The notes: a model not told the origin generated them from the sequence alone. A stretch of DNA of 64,000 bases from Diphasiastrum complanatum (GCA_029204225.1 CM055094.1:31181427-31245426); one strand, 5' to 3'; shown: positions 10,280 to 23,177, numbered from the stretch's first letter. Numbers and translations: made by a program.

Positions 10280-12594
10280 CCCTGAAAGCCATCCAACATT
10301 TTGTATATACATTTTGGTGGATATATTGTATTTTCATCTAAAAATAAAAAATGTAATTATTAAATTTTTTTAAAAAGAGAAACAAAACACAGGCAGGTCA
10401 ATACAATTTATTTCAGATATCCACATGTCAAGCCCACAAAATCTAAAAATACAAATAAATTAAAGTTCGTCAATGGTAATGGTTCACACGATGTAGCAAG
10501 ATGTAGTTGCTACATCCTCCTTGGAGGAGCAAGGCAAGGCCAACAATACAAACTTATGAAGATCGTGCGCATATTTTAAAATCAAAATATAAATTCATTG
10601 CACAAAATAAGTTTTAACACAACTTATTATTCTAATATTATGTCCTAAATGCCTTTGCTTAACTTCTAACATTTACATAAAGTAACAATACGACAATATG
10701 ACATGGCAAGGACTCTTGATAGGTGTTTGATAGATTCCGTTGTGGACCAAGAAGAGGAAGACCTTGTCATGGATCTTGGTGGTTACCAAGGAAAGGATCT
10801 CATCAACAAAAGTTTGGATGTACGCAAGCTATAATTTCAAAGGTGGGTATGCAAGGCATGTTTTTTATCTATTTGATCTTGGGATCTCATCTACTCTCTA
10901 AGTTCATTTGGAATGAACATTGTCTCTATTTTTGCATGTTCATGATCATCCTATCTCTTCATTGGTTTGTGAGCTTGGAGGCGAACACATTATCTTTCAT
11001 TTTTGTGATTATGTGAGATTTTAATGGAAGATAGTTAATCATCCTTGGACATTATTCTTCATATAAGGCATTTTAAAAGCTTCAATTGGTTTATCTTTGA
11101 TAATCCTAACTATTTTGTTTATGAGCTTGGTCACCTTATGTGCAGCAATCTTAGTGACGTGTTCTGGTGGTTTGCAAGGACAATCTTGTGGCACTTTTTT
11201 GGTACTAGTGATGTTGGTATTGAGCATGGAACACTACGTAAGGGGGGGGGGGGAAAAAGGATTATTACTTTCAAAGCTTACAGAAAATCATGTGGGAAGA
11301 AAGACAATAAGTGCACGTGCATTGCTCAAGGAAGATGGAGTTGGAGCTTGGAAATGGGAAGAAAGTTACAAGTTTTTCATTATCTACCAGATTTAAGTTC
11401 AAGGGCAGGAGGAATCTGATTTTTGATCACTATAAAAGTTTGGATGCACTTGAGAATTGCAAAGACTTGGTTGTACATCTGTTTTACTTCATGTTTGAAA
11501 GACATCGTGTTATTTTATGGTTGCTTCATGGAGATGCATTCTTTTCACTTTACATTGTGAAAGGAATTGGATAGAATTTTGTTTGATCTTACTCCAAGCT
11601 TTGGAAGAAGAATTACATTTTTCTTCAAAATATGTCAAGAATAAAGATCTCTAAAAATCATAATGTTATTTTTGCTCTTAGTGTTCAAATCATGCAAAAT
11701 TCTAGTGTGAGACATTGGTGCTTGGAAAGGCAAGTTTTGTAGCAAAATTTGGCAACTAGGGTGAATCATCAATAGATTTAACATATGTTTCAGATTCAAA
11801 ATAGAAGAGGAGAGCACAAAGAGGATGGTTTTATCACCTACTTGGAGTAAGACGGGGTCAGAAATGCAGCATTACTGGGACGACAGACCGTAGTAAATAT
11901 GGAGACACTCACAGGCCAACACTTAGCAGCCTTCAGTGCAATAACTCAATGACGACCTTGGACCACGTAAATATTGTGGAAACAAAAAAAAATGGGTGTA
12001 TCTCTGACATGCTCTTCAACATGCTCAATTATTACATTTTACTGATGGTTGAGGTCAAAATCTCTGCAATTTACAAAGAACATCCCATGTAACACATCAA
12101 TATACGATGTTTTTTAGCTGATTATGCTTCTGCAGTTCCTGCATACCTAAATTTGAAAAGAAATGCAAACAAATATAGATGCCCATCAACGTAACAGGCT
12201 AGTATTGTGACCTGGCAAAACAACTTAGATAATATTATGCATTTGCTGCATTAACTGAGTTATATCCAACTTGACATAAGACCATCGAATCATCTTTGTT
12301 CGACGTCTGGAGTTCAATTCCACTTGTGCACAGAGAAGGGACATACAAGATAACAAAAATTACAACAATATAGCAATATTGTCAACAAAGTGCACTTGCA
12401 AATTTCAAAGGATTTGACATCTATTGTGATGACCAAGTAAGTTGTAACTGATAGTTGAGGAAATTGAGGAGAAAAACCCTCAGCTTCAAACTTTTTCTAG
12501 GATAAACCTGAATTGCAATTTTTTTGGAAAGCCAGCAACCAACAAGTGAAGGGGACATCTGCTTGACAGGAGAAAACCTCAAACACCCACTACC
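10280..12594. other. Intergenic stretch 3' of RPL19
   Basis: No gene supported. A 43-codon open frame from ATG at 10,702 is too short to call. A 13-G run lies at about 11,241. 12,000-12,594 is probably the 3' untranslated and downstream region of RPL19; no clear polyadenylation signal stands out. Confidence 0.45.
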
Positions 12595-15560
12595 TCACTT
12601 CTTTGATTTCTTGACAACCCTGCAAGCATGGAGGAGTTGTGTTAAAGTTTTGACTCAAAAGAATCTAATGCTAGCATCTCAGACACAAATTGATCGGACG
12701 TAATTTGCAACACACCATTTATGATAAGAAGAACAAAAGAGAAATGTGACTTGACATACTCAGGGGCCGAACTATCATGAGCATTTGCAGTTCCAGAAGT
12801 CACACTAACACCCTGCAGGAAAAGAAGAATGTGACTAAGAAATCCTATAAGTAGAATAAACAATAGGTTCATGATCACCTATAATATCACATACTTACAA
12901 GATGGAAAAATAGCTGTGATGTAATTATAGGATCATGGAAAAATAGATGAACATACTTCATAATCTGTAATGGCTACCTGGGCTAAGCGTTCTTCCCTCC
13001 TCTGGATCTTTCGTTCGCGAGATTGCTTGTTCTTAGCCCGTCTAGCCTCGAACTGGTCAGACAAAGTCTTCTCGCGAGCTTTCTCAGCCTTGGCCTTGTG
13101 TATGCTCTCCATGAGGACACGCTTATTTTTGAAAACATTACCTTTAACTTTCATATACATGTCATGGTACATGTGCCTGTCGATTTTCTTTGCATCACGA
13201 TACTTCCTTAATAAGCGACGCAACACACGCATGCGCCTCAGCCACAACACCTTGGTAGGTAGCCTCGCCTCCCTTGTTCCACGTCGTTTTCCTGAAAATA
13301 ATGGCAACAGAATGATATTCAAAATTAAGGTTTGGCAAATTCTTCTTAGCTAGTACCTAGTACTATCACACAAAATAATTCAAAGTTTATTACTTACTAG
13401 GTTACAATCGGACTTGCACACAGCTTCTGTGGACAAAACAATAAAACAAATTTTTCAAACCTTTTCCTGTGTGTCGACCCTTCCTCTTTGCCTCCAAAGC
13501 ACGGCGAGCACGTGCACGTGAATGGATCTTTGTAGGCTTTCTTATGACAAAGCCATCCTTCACCAACTTCCGAATATTTTGACCTGAAAATGAAATATTT
13601 CTCAGAAAAAAAACAAGGTATATAAACTTCAGACCTAGCTTCACAGCACAATCAATAAAATAATACAAGAACTCAAATGCAATATACGGCTTGGACTATA
13701 CCGCTTGAGCCTTGGACATAACTTCAGGAATCAACTAAAACATGAAATTCGGTAAATACTGCCTCTTGCTCTTAACCGCCATTTGGGCACATATTGCAGC
13801 AACGCATAAAAATTAGTGTTGAAGTAAAATATGCTGGTGCCATTCCAGAATGACTGAAAAAAACAGTAACAATCTTGGTCTAACGGACCACTAAGCTTGG
13901 TCCTGAGTCAACAGTTTCAGATCATGAAGTCCACTTTGTCATTCTTACTAAGGCAATGTGTACAAAAGTTGCATAATTTCCAAAAGCAACGATAAAAGGC
14001 CAGGTTTAGATCCTCCTGCATGAAGGCTTTTATGATTTCTTCTTAACAGTATAGTCGAGTTAATAAAAAGTTAATTGTAGGAATGACTTGTAGTGTAAAG
14101 TCACACCCATCTCTCAGAACAAGTTTCTGCTTGCACTTCTAATCAGCTTTCTGGAGGTAGGGATACAGATTGTATAAATACACATTACAGAATATGCGTG
14201 TCAAATCCAGGATAGTAGGCCAACTCGCCCGGCGGCCAAACAGAAAATAAAAGATGTGCTATTGTTAAGTACACCCAAAAAGTCTTATACAAGCGTGCAC
14301 ATAAAAGGCTACCTCCCACATCCCTACTCACTACATTATAGCACAAAAATATGCGCGCCTCACACGTGTAAAGACAGAGTAAATACTCTAACATCAACTT
14401 CCATTATTGTAGAGCTCCGCAAATTTAAGCTTCTCAATCAACAAATATCAGAGCAGCCAGGGTGGAACGATGCCTGACTATTCAAAAATCAAGGCATAAT
14501 TCACAGATGAATAAATTGCTGCATGCAAACCACTTGCAAGCTATCTACAACCAAGCTAGATTCCTTCCAAATCTGTGAAGGATAAAAGCATGGTAAATCT
14601 ATATCAAAGTTCCACGTAAGGAGTGCATCAGAAATATCATCAGCATCAATATCGTGGACTAAAAATTTCGATAAATAAAAGAAAAAGTAAACAAGCCATG
14701 ATCAACAAACTGAATTTGAAATGGTTACGAATAGATCCATAAAATGAGCTTCTTATAGTGTAAATGCTATAGCTTGTACGATCCAAAATGGGTAACAGCG
14801 CTATGTTGTAAACTTGAAAACATTAATCTGCAAAGCCAAGTGTCCTCAAGCCAATAGACCGTGGATGATCTTCCCGTGTGCTGCTCATGAGCCAATCCTC
14901 TTCATGCAATATAGAGCAGAGAAAAGCGACCTTGATATTTGCAGCATGTATTGAAGGTTAATACTTGATGATTACAAACCTCAAAGAACAATTTCTGAGG
15001 CTCAAATACTTCAACTCTTCCAGCAACGGAGACGTATATTTCTCCGGAAACAAGCTGCATTGAATCTTATCATTGCTACTCGGCATCTCAATAAGTGAAA
15101 AATATACGTCTTGCAATATACCGATACATCTAGTAACGAATAGACGACAGAAGACTGAGCTCCAGAAAAAGAAAATGCACATGCGGATTTAGTAAGTGTT
15201 TTCCACAAGAAAAAGGAAAATTCAATCCATATTGCACTGATTGTGCTGGGGAGAAGATATCATTGGCAACAGCTATTAACCACTCCAACCTCAATCCTAC
15301 TCGATTGTGACGGAAAAAAAAAAAACAGCATCACATCATAGAGGCATTATACAAAGAAGAAAACACCGAATTGAATAAACTGCGATCAAAACATGAAAAA
15401 GCTTCATGATCCAAAAAAAGACAAAGGATGGATGGATGAAAGACGCACGGGAATTTGCCATAGAAATCTCATTGACTTCATTTGGATCCAGCCAGACCTT
15501 GCGCTGCCCGCACTTCAGCACACTGGCTGCTAGCCTCTTCTGCAGCTTCAGCGACACCAT
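12595..15560 (-). CDS. RPL19: Cytosolic 60S ribosomal protein L19 (eL19)
   Basis: Structural protein of the large cytosolic ribosomal subunit. Five exons on the minus strand: 15,449-15,560, 13,461-13,583, 12,978-13,291, 12,760-12,812 and 12,595-12,619. All four introns are GT..AG, and coding length is 627 nt (208 residues plus stop), normal for plants. The start [18 protein letters not shown] is the invariant eL19 N-terminus, so ATG at 15,558-15,560 is secure. Further family blocks are [18 protein letters not shown] (spanning exon junction 1/2), [18 protein letters not shown] and [18 protein letters not shown] in exon 3. The short tail ends VVKKSKK, encoded across exons 4 and 5. Splice phase is preserved at every junction with no stop or frameshift, so the gene looks functional. 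Intron 1 is 1,865 nt; the others are 140-169 nt. Confidence 0.96.
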
Positions 15561-15597
15561 GATCGCTGATCGGCTTCTCCCACTACCTCCCTCGCCT

Positions 15598-15600
<3 letters not shown>

Positions 15601-15640
<40 letters not shown>
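15601..15640. repeat. (CT)n in the RPL19 leader region
   Basis: About 40 bp of CT on the plus strand, so the RPL19 transcript side is (GA)n, starting about 40 bp upstream of the ATG. It probably lies in the 5' leader. Confidence 0.9.
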
Positions 15641-15642
<2 letters not shown>

Positions 15643-15656
15643 CTATGGCGGCGAGC

Positions 15657-15666
15657 TTTAGGGTTA
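15657..15666 (-). promoter_or_regulatory. Telo-box-like element of RPL19
   Basis: The minus strand reads TAACCCTAAA, matching the telo-box (AAACCCTAA core) common in promoters and leaders of plant ribosomal protein genes. It lies 97-106 bp upstream of the RPL19 ATG, just beyond the GA run. The match is seen; its role is inferred from the gene class. No clear site II (TGGGCC) or TATA box was seen. Confidence 0.55.
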
Positions 15667-15699
15667 GCTTATGCCTCAATTCTTAAAGGTTGATAAACA

Positions 15700-16240
15700 T
15701 TTGGATGACAATTTAGGGGCTTTCCTTTTCAAGGCCTCCCTTGAACTAGAAGGATGTACCTAGGGTAGGTGGACGGTGAGTACAGTGGACTAAGACACGT
15801 TTTACATGCTACACCCCCTCCTCGCCACCCATTTTCGTTCTCACGGTTGGAAGAGGAAGAGGGTATGTTTTTCACCTCTGTGTGCAACCCGTTATCTATA
15901 AACACTTCGATTTTACAAAAGTGTGGAGGTGAGGAGAAAGTCATGTGGCAAAGGTCATCCATCCTTCATGGTTGATCCTCCCCTCTGATTCCCCCACCCC
16001 CATTCCCCCCAAACCCACACACAACCCATGGAGCACAAGAGTAAAGTTCTCTTGGTTGGTTGCAAAATCGTTCACCCTTAGGTGTTCAGACTCGAGAGCT
16101 TCCATGTGGGTGTTAATTTTACCCCTTCACCTCCTATTTGCATAATCTGTTAAGTCCAACTGGCCTATATTTGAATTTTGCAGTCATTGAAGATGGTTCC
16201 AGCACTTACCTAGATGTAAGTGAATAGACCAGGGAGGAGC
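15700..16240. other. RPL19 upstream region, C-rich, no gene
   Basis: Contains C-rich runs (CCCCACCCCCATTCCCCCC near 15,990) but no supported gene. The Gypsy LTR that follows may begin within this stretch, so the RPL19 promoter may abut transposon DNA. Confidence 0.4.
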
Positions 16241-16692
16241 ATATTCCTCTGTGTTCACCATGGGTGAGGGTGGAGACTAGGATTGCCCAATATGATTACT
16301 TGGATAGGGGGTATGTGCTTAAGAGAACTAGTTGTGGTAAAGACCACCCAATCAACGGTCTACTAAATGGCTAGACACCCCAAGTAGATCCCTAAAATAA
16401 AAAGAGAGTAGAAAGAACAATCAATCGATGATAACATAATATGTCGACACATGAGGGGTGAGGGTATAGATATACTCTCCCAAACCCTAGCGTTCATATG
16501 ACATGTGGATTCTCTTTCAAGAACCATCCATCTACATGCAATCTATAGTACTCAATATAGGAAATCATCTGCAACCACTCTCGCATGAGGCAGTACCTTA
16601 ACCAAATAGGGACATAAGGCCTATTTTGGGTTAAGGGCTACCCTATGGTATACACTAGGCCTAATATCATTATACATGTTAAGGACCTAACA
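16240..16692 (-). mobile_element. Gypsy 3' LTR (far end uncertain)
   Basis: On the minus strand a polypurine tract (AAATAAGGGGGGAAGAA, 16,693-16,709) is followed immediately by TGTTAGGTCC at 16,692, the expected start of a 3' LTR. The Gypsy chromodomain remnant lies directly upstream on that strand. I could not fix the other end. Confidence 0.55.
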
Positions 16693-18010
16693 TTCTTCCC
16701 CCCTTATTTCATTTTTGACCTAAAAATGAAAAACGAAAAAAATTCTTCTGTGATGAATGAATCTACTCCCAAAAATCATCATCAACATAACACCCTTTCC
16801 AATTAGCCGAAATTTTTGTTACCAAGCAATTTCTCAACTGCTTTTGATGGGTATCTAGAATCTTTTTGAGTTCTAAAGGAGTCCTTTGAGAGATATCATC
16901 GAGCAGATTATTTTCCAATGCTAAACTGTCTCATTCGTGTAAACTGAGTTCTAATCTGCTTACGTGAAATATGATGTGTACTCTAACACCCTCATGGAAG
17001 ATCCAACTGATAAGCCAAAGATCCAATTTTCTTAAAAAAATTATATAGTTCATTGGAATGCACTAATAGTTTATTACATTTGCCATAAATCCTTAGGAAT
17101 CCTCAAATACACAATGTTTGTACTTAGCAACGCGAGATTCTAAGAAAGATTTTGTCTTTCAGAAAAAGAAAAAAAAAAGTTCCTTCACACAAATGTAATG
17201 TTTGGTGTATATAAATGTGACCCAGCACAAGGTGTGTCACGACCTTCAAATACAAATTTATCTCGAATAACAACCTTACTTGGTACACGCACTTTTTCTT
17301 GCAACTTAGATCCACTAGCATTACATATCCCGACTAGTACTTTCTGCCATATGGAACCAAAATACGAATCTATCTCAGACCCTTCAATTGAAAATAGAAG
17401 TTTGTAGAGACTCTTTGTGAATGAAAGCTCATCAACTTCACAATTACAAATCAAAGCATTTGCAACTTAATTTGATCTCCTTTAATATTGCAAACTTCAA
17501 ATTCAAGTTCTTGCATCAAATCAACCCAACGAACCTTCATCCCCCTCATCATAGAGAAAATGTCTTCAAGTTTTCAATGTGCATAAATCATAGCGAAGAA
17601 CTCCTTATCATGAGTAGAATTTTTTGCTTGCACATCAATAATTTCTTACTTTCAAAATTTATAGGCTTTCCATTTTGCAACAATACCACTAGCATCGCCT
17701 TTTTACTTCATGAAGAAAATAGAGATTAGCAATCTACAAAATTGAAGTTAAAGCTATGATACTTTTTGTAGCTCGAAATCTCTCACCCATCATTCATTCC
17801 ATTCAATCAAAGAGCTAATACTTTCTTTTTTGCTTATCTTTCCTCCTAATAAATTATTGAGAGGTACTGTGACCATCACATAATCACTAATAAACTTAGA
17901 AAAAAATATTATAAAACCCAAGAATTTTTTCAATTGATGGACTATTTTGGGAATTAGCCATTATCGTAGTACTCCACTCATAGGAAATCCAATTCTTTAA
18001 ATGAGGTAGT
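16693..18010 (-). pseudogene. Ty3/Gypsy chromovirus remnant: RT/RNase H to chromodomain
   Basis: Minus-strand polyprotein remnant read from 18,010 downwards. LGFYNIFSKFISDYVMV (about 17,930-17,880) matches the FLGLxxYYRKFI segment after reverse transcriptase; VVLLQNGKPINFESKKL (about 17,670) matches the Gypsy RNase H start; SLLWFMHIENLKTFSL follows. A connector region lies at 17,185-17,454. A chromodomain at about 16,780-16,900 includes ILDTHQKQLRNCLVTK and NWKG. Multiple stops and shifts are present, and the integrase core is not recognisable. The order and the polypurine tract at the end give the orientation. Confidence 0.7.
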
Positions 18011-18109
18011 TTGTGTTTAAGGTTAAGCTAAGCGAAATGAAGGCCAGACATTGGTGGCAAAAGGTAAAGGCAAGAATTAAAAGAAGTTTAAATCATCTAA
18101 AATCACAAG

Positions 18110-19135
18110 GTATTATCTTTTGTGAAGAAAATCAGATCACAAAGATCTAATTATGCCCTTTGATCTTTGGCCAAAATGGAAAGCACATCTAGCATCATTA
18201 ACAATGTAACTACGCATAGAAGATGTAAACTCAACAAGAACTTGTCAAAATCACTTATGTAAGTTAATTTATTGTTCCATTCTATACAACAACGTACAAA
18301 AATAGTACTCACAAGTGGGAACTCATACATTTAAGAAAAAATAGCATTTCATACACAAGAATCCACTATATCATCACCAAAATGCAAAAATGGTTGTAAA
18401 ACCCCAAAGAGATATCTTCCATAAAAATGAATGAGAGAAGAATGAGAGACATTAAATTCTCCCACGCTTGTAGCCTATTTATAACAGCCCTTTGCCTCAT
18501 TTGGATGCTCTTGCTCAAGCTTATCAACTTATGGAAGGTTCTAGATCTCTTCCAAACCCTAGATCTAAAATGACTAGATTCAATGAACATGAATAACCCA
18601 ATTACAATAGGTCTATATGCAACCTTATCAGCATGCTTAAATTGTCAAAAATAGTAAATCCACTATTTTTAGACCTTATTAACTTTGTAAAGTCTATCTC
18701 CAAGTTGAAAATTGCATATTGGCCTCAAAATTGCCAAATAAACTCAACTTGACTAAACTGAACTAGTTGATGTTTTCCACTTCAGCTAGTTTTTACCACA
18801 CAACTTTGATCGAACTTTAGAATGATCTTCATCCTAAGTATAGACCTCCTTTCTATGGTTTTATAATAACTTTCATAAATGGTATAGAGAATAGTGTCCA
18901 CATTGGATGCTTCACTATTTCTTACATCAATTTTACATATCAAGATGTAACTAGAACATGAAGAACCAAATAGAATGTAAATGCAATGATTCCTCCATGC
19001 TTACACCTTTGAACTCTCTGAAAAATAACAGCAACAAACAATAAATGTGAGTAATCAACCAATGCTTGCATGTCTCCTCCATCTATGTCTTTCCTTGATA
19101 TGTCTCCATCAAGAAAAACCATGAATGAGCATTAA
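18110..19135 (-). repeat. Unclassified repeat family, copy B
   Basis: Aligns with copy A (left part) and copy C (whole). It holds the empty TTAA site at 18,198-18,201 and a minus-strand TATAAATAGG at about 18,474-18,483. From about 18,780 up, the minus strand encodes the end of the same ORF as copy C, for example SSCSSYILICKIDVRNSEAS, broken by a frameshift and stop near 19,000. Amino-acid changes against copy C are frequent, so drift is more likely than selection. Confidence 0.7.
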
Positions 19136-19219
19136 TTGCCATCTTGCCACAAGAAACCATCAACCCTTGGAAATCTATGAATAAAATAGTACAATAATGA
19201 TGCTAATCCAACTCCACAT

Positions 19220-19740
19220 GACTCCATAGAGGTCCAATAGAATTAAGAGGTGGAAGCATCAATGGTCCAACAGGATTTGATTTATGCTTAAGAATGATCC
19301 AATATAATCAAGAGGTGGATGCATCATTGATCCAATAGAATCAAGAGGTGATAGAAATGAGGTCCAATAGCTTTTGTGGATGAACTACCTTGTGGATCTA
19401 CTAGTCTCATTGTACTTCTCATTTTGTTCTAAGCAATTTGGAGATCAATCATGTTTTTGAGTCTAAGTGTTTACTTGCTTTCTCTCTCTACCCGAGAGCT
19501 ATTGATTGCATTTTCTCTCTACCCGAGAGTTGGCTTTTTCCATACTTAGTTTTTTTGAGGGAACACTTTCTGCACGTGTTTATGTACTTTGGTTTTGAGT
19601 TAATGGATGTGGTAGTGTGTTTCTGCCTTTGAGAGTGAGATAGATCTTGAATCTCAATCTAATCTTGATCATTGTGCATTAAAACACCTTAAAGGATCTA
19701 AAACACACTTAGTGGACACTCCACACGTGTGAAATTCACA
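19220..19740 (+). mobile_element. Copia 5' LTR (left end uncertain)
   Basis: Ends CACACGTGTGAAATTCACA at 19,740 directly before a Met-tRNA primer site. It contains two copies of TCTCTCTACCCGAGAG (about 19,480 and 19,512), a signature also in the solo LTR at 32,261-32,989 and, inverted, at 24,190-24,260. The left terminus is not obvious. Confidence 0.6.
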
Positions 19741-19750
19741 TGGTATCAGA
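19741..19750 (+). promoter_or_regulatory. Primer binding site (initiator Met tRNA)
   Basis: TGGTATCAGA immediately after the LTR terminus, matching the 3' end complement of initiator Met tRNA used by most plant LTR elements. Confidence 0.8.
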
Positions 19751-20039
19751 CCCTACATGAGGTTACCATGCATTTCTCATCATTAGTATGGAAATTATCG
19801 CATCAATAGTGAGCTAGAAAGTGACTAGACTCATTTTCCTAGCTATCTTGTTCAATCTTGGCTCAAAAGAGATCAATAGGGCATTTATTGGGTCTGACTT
19901 GGTACTGTATGAAATTAGGTGCTCATACACATGTGAGGAACATCGAATTTCAGTTTGAGAGTTCTCTTTCATGTTTGATCCAAAAATCTTGGTAGATAGC
20001 TTGTTTGAAAGCTAGTTTTGTCTAGTTTTTGTAGCAATC

Positions 20040-22415
20040 AGTTTCATTCCATTTGGTTGAGCAGGCCATTATGCCACCAATTGCTTCAAGAAGAAGAATC
20101 AACTCAAGCAAGCCAACATCTTCAACAAGAAAGAAGACTCTATTGCAAGTGAAGGAGAGGAATCTCATATGGTCTCTAGCTTCTCATCCTCTCCTTTCAA
20201 GAAGGATGGATTATGGTATATTGATAGTGGAGCTTCTTCACATATGTGTAGCTCCAAGGACTCTTTCTCATCTATTGCACCTTATGATGGAGCCAAGAAA
20301 TCAATATACACTACAAATGACTATGAATGTCCAATTGAAGAAATAGGAAATATTCTCTTAAAGCTTGTATCGTCTACAATTCTTTCTCTCACTAAAGTTC
20401 TTTTTGTACCTAAGCTTACGAAGAATCTTATTAGTGTTGGCCAATTGCTTGATAATGGCCTTGATGTGAAATTCAATATTGATACTTGTACTATCAAAAA
20501 GAATGATGAGATACTTGCACTAAGATCTAGATTTGGAGGCATCTATAAACTAGATCCAAGAGAAAGTGTAAATTCTTCTAATGTTGCTTTTGTGAACAAG
20601 CTATCTATGGAGGAGTTATGGCATAGGAGGTTGGGACATCACTATTGGCTTTCCAAAGTCATTTTCCAAGGAGATCAAGCCATGTGAGGCTTGTGCTATT
20701 GCTAAATCTCACAAGAAGCCATTTACAAGATCTTCTATCAAGAGTAAGCATCCTTTCGAGTTGATCCACTCAGAGGTTCATTTCTCATCATCTATGAGCA
20801 AGGGAGGAGCCACTTGCTTTGTAAATTTTATTGATGATTTCACAAGATTCACTTGGATATATCTTCTTTCTTCAAAATCTATGGTGTTTGATCATTTTCT
20901 TATTTTCAAAGCTTATGTTGAGAGGCAATTATTATTAAAGATTAAAGCTTTTAGATGTGATGGAGGTGGAGAATATATCTCCAATGAATTCCATGACTAT
21001 TGTGAGCATGAAGGTATTAAAAGGGAGTTCTCTTGTGCCTACTCTCCATCACAAAATGGAGTGGCCAAGAGAAAGAATAGATCCTTATGTGAATGTGCCA
21101 AAGCCATAGGGATTGAGGCATCTTTACCAAAAGACTTTTGGGGAGAAGCCATAAGTTGTGCAAACTATCTTTGCAATAGACTCCCACATATTGCTATTGG
21201 AGGAAAGTCACATATGAAATCTTATTTATGAAGAAGCCTAAGGTTGATCACCTTAGATTCTTTGGATGCATATGTTTTGCCCATATTCCCTTGGAAACAA
21301 AGAAAAAAGATGATCCTACTTCTTGCAAAGGGATCATGGTCGGATATTCATCCACCAAGAAGGCCTATAGCGCCTTTATACTCTTTATCTCAAATCTCTC
21401 ATGAAGAGCAAAAATCCAACTTGGAAGGGGCCGAGATCAAAGCATCACCAACTATTGCTATTGAAGACAATTATGAAGTGATGGGGTCGAGAATCGAAGA
21501 GGAGTCTCCTTGGATTTTTTTACCAAGAAGATCTATGAGAGAGAGATCCAGGCCCAAGAGGCTCTCATATGTTGATAAAGGCAAGCAAGTGGATCTTGAT
21601 TCCACTAATTATGCCTTCTTTGTTTCTTATGAAGAGCCAAAGAATGTTCAAGAGGCACTCAATACCAAGGAGTGGTATGATGCCATGAAGCAAGAGTATG
21701 ACGCATTGATCACCAACAACACTTGGGAGCTTGTGGATCCACCATCCAACAAGCATATGACTGGATGCAAGTGGGTATTTTGAATCAAATACAATCATGA
21801 TGGCACCATCAACAAGTACAAGGTAGGATTATGTGCTAAAGGATTTGCTCAAATCCATGGCCTTGAATACGAAGAGACCTTTGCACTTGTTGCAAAAATG
21901 GTGATAATAAGAACTCTTATCTCTCTTGTTTGTTTTTTCAAATGGAAGGTGTTTCAATTAGATGTATCCACTGCTTTTTAAATGGTTATCTTGAGGAGAA
22001 GATATATATGAAACAACCTCAAGGATTCATCAAGGATGAGTCCAAAGTGTGCTTGCCCTTCAAAAGTCTTTATGGACTAAAGCAAGCACCAAGGTCATGA
22101 TATTCAAGACTCAACTCTTTTCTTATCTCACTAGGGTTTGTCCTTAGTGACTATGATCCTTCCATGTATCTAAAGTTTGTTGATAGTAATATTGCCATTC
22201 TTCTAATCTATGTTGATGACATTATTCTTTGTGGAAGTTGCATCAAGCTAGTTGAAGAAACTAAGCTAGCACTTGGAAGTGAGTTTAAAATGCAAGATCT
22301 AGAAGAGATCCATTACATACTAGGCCTAGAAATTGACTTTCATGAAGATTACGTTTTGATATGTCAATCTAGATATGCTCTTTCTATGTTCAAAAAATTG
22401 CTTGAGAATAGTTTT
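20040..22415 (+). pseudogene. Ty1/Copia polyprotein, decayed, gag mostly deleted
   Basis: Only about 300 nt separate primer site and coding region, so most of gag is gone; the frame opens with GHYATNC, the end of a CCHC knuckle. Then come protease (LWYIDSGASSHMC, 20,213-20,252), the pre-integrase motif LWHRRLGH (about 20,620), integrase (FVNFIDDFTRFTWIY, RCDGGGEY, QNGVAKRKN), the linker (RRSMRERSRPKRLSY), reverse transcriptase (NTWELVDPP, FQLDVSTAF, YGLKQAPRS, LIYVDDIILCG) and the start of the next segment. Two of three integrase acidic residues are replaced (HSEVH for HSDV, and K for E in QNGVAxRKN). At least four stops or shifts occur. RNase H and the 3' LTR are missing; the frame ends abruptly at about 22,415. 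Confidence 0.88.
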
Positions 22416-22990
22416 TCTGAGAGTTCGGAGTTTACGGCAGGTAGAAAGCGAACAATGAAGGCATATGGAGGCTTCAGTATAGGTATTCTTAGCCTGTGCA
22501 TAGCAATAGACAATTAAAAACGGATAAATTTTGAGGATTTTGTAGGTAGTTTGTGAAAAAATCCAGGTGAGGGTGGCGATGTAATCTACGATTGATTTTT
22601 CGTAGAGATTCCGAGTGAAAGAGATATCAACACTCTTTGCAAGCATCTCATTCACTCGATATTCTTGAAAATGAATATCCATTCAAAATATCATTTTTCA
22701 TTTCCAGAGATGATCAATTAGAACATATTGGTTCCTATATTGGGAATTGTTCATGCCAATAATTCCTTCATGTGGGATCCTCACAATTCAGATGCAAGGC
22801 TTATGAACAACAAAGTGACTACCCAACAATATGACAAAATCTTCAGACCAGTGCAGCCAAATGCAATGCTAAAATATGATCCTAAAGAAATTGGACAGAT
22901 CATCAATTTATTACGATGTCGAAGAAGCAGACAAAAGAGGATATTGCGATTTGGTTGTCAAAAAGCAATATGGTGTTTCATCCATCTCTC
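22416..22990. other. Unrecognised sequence replacing the Copia 3' end
   Basis: Composition changes where the Copia frame stops. A worn plus-strand frame (for example FMWDPHNSDARLMNN near 22,755) may be gag-like from the next element, but no known motif is present. Confidence 0.35.
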
Positions 22991-23177
22991 CTTCGACCAT
23001 CTTTTCTCCTTCATGGTGAAGCTAACAAAATGGATTCAATTTGACAACTTTGGATCTATAATGAGGCAATAATTTTGTGGATGACACATCCTCAATCGTG
23101 AATACTTAACCAAGGCAATCAAGCTGATCAGACAAGCGACTTCATTTTTTAGGACAAAAATGTTTAAGTAGGGGGAG
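22991..23177 (+). mobile_element. 3' internal tail and polypurine tract of L-family element
   Basis: Shared in inverted orientation with 33,184-33,337. It ends with the purine-rich AAGTAGGGGGAG at 23,166-23,177, directly before the LTR. No coding motif is left. Confidence 0.65.

Noticed and set aside
12290-12330. GGAGTTCAATTCC resembling a tRNA B box
   Set aside because: No matching A box, acceptor stem or anticodon arm could be folded around it.
13584-15448. Small nucleolar RNA in RPL19 intron 1
   Set aside because: I could not identify paired C/D boxes or an H/ACA fold with enough certainty to report.
15729-16145. Short frames upstream of RPL19 on both strands
   Set aside because: No homologue recognised, no shared splice signals, and they overlap the promoter and LTR region.
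22416-22700. Possible plastid or mitochondrial DNA insertion after the Copia truncation
   Set aside because: The abrupt change and AT-rich frame suggested organelle DNA, but I could not match it to any plastid or mitochondrial gene.
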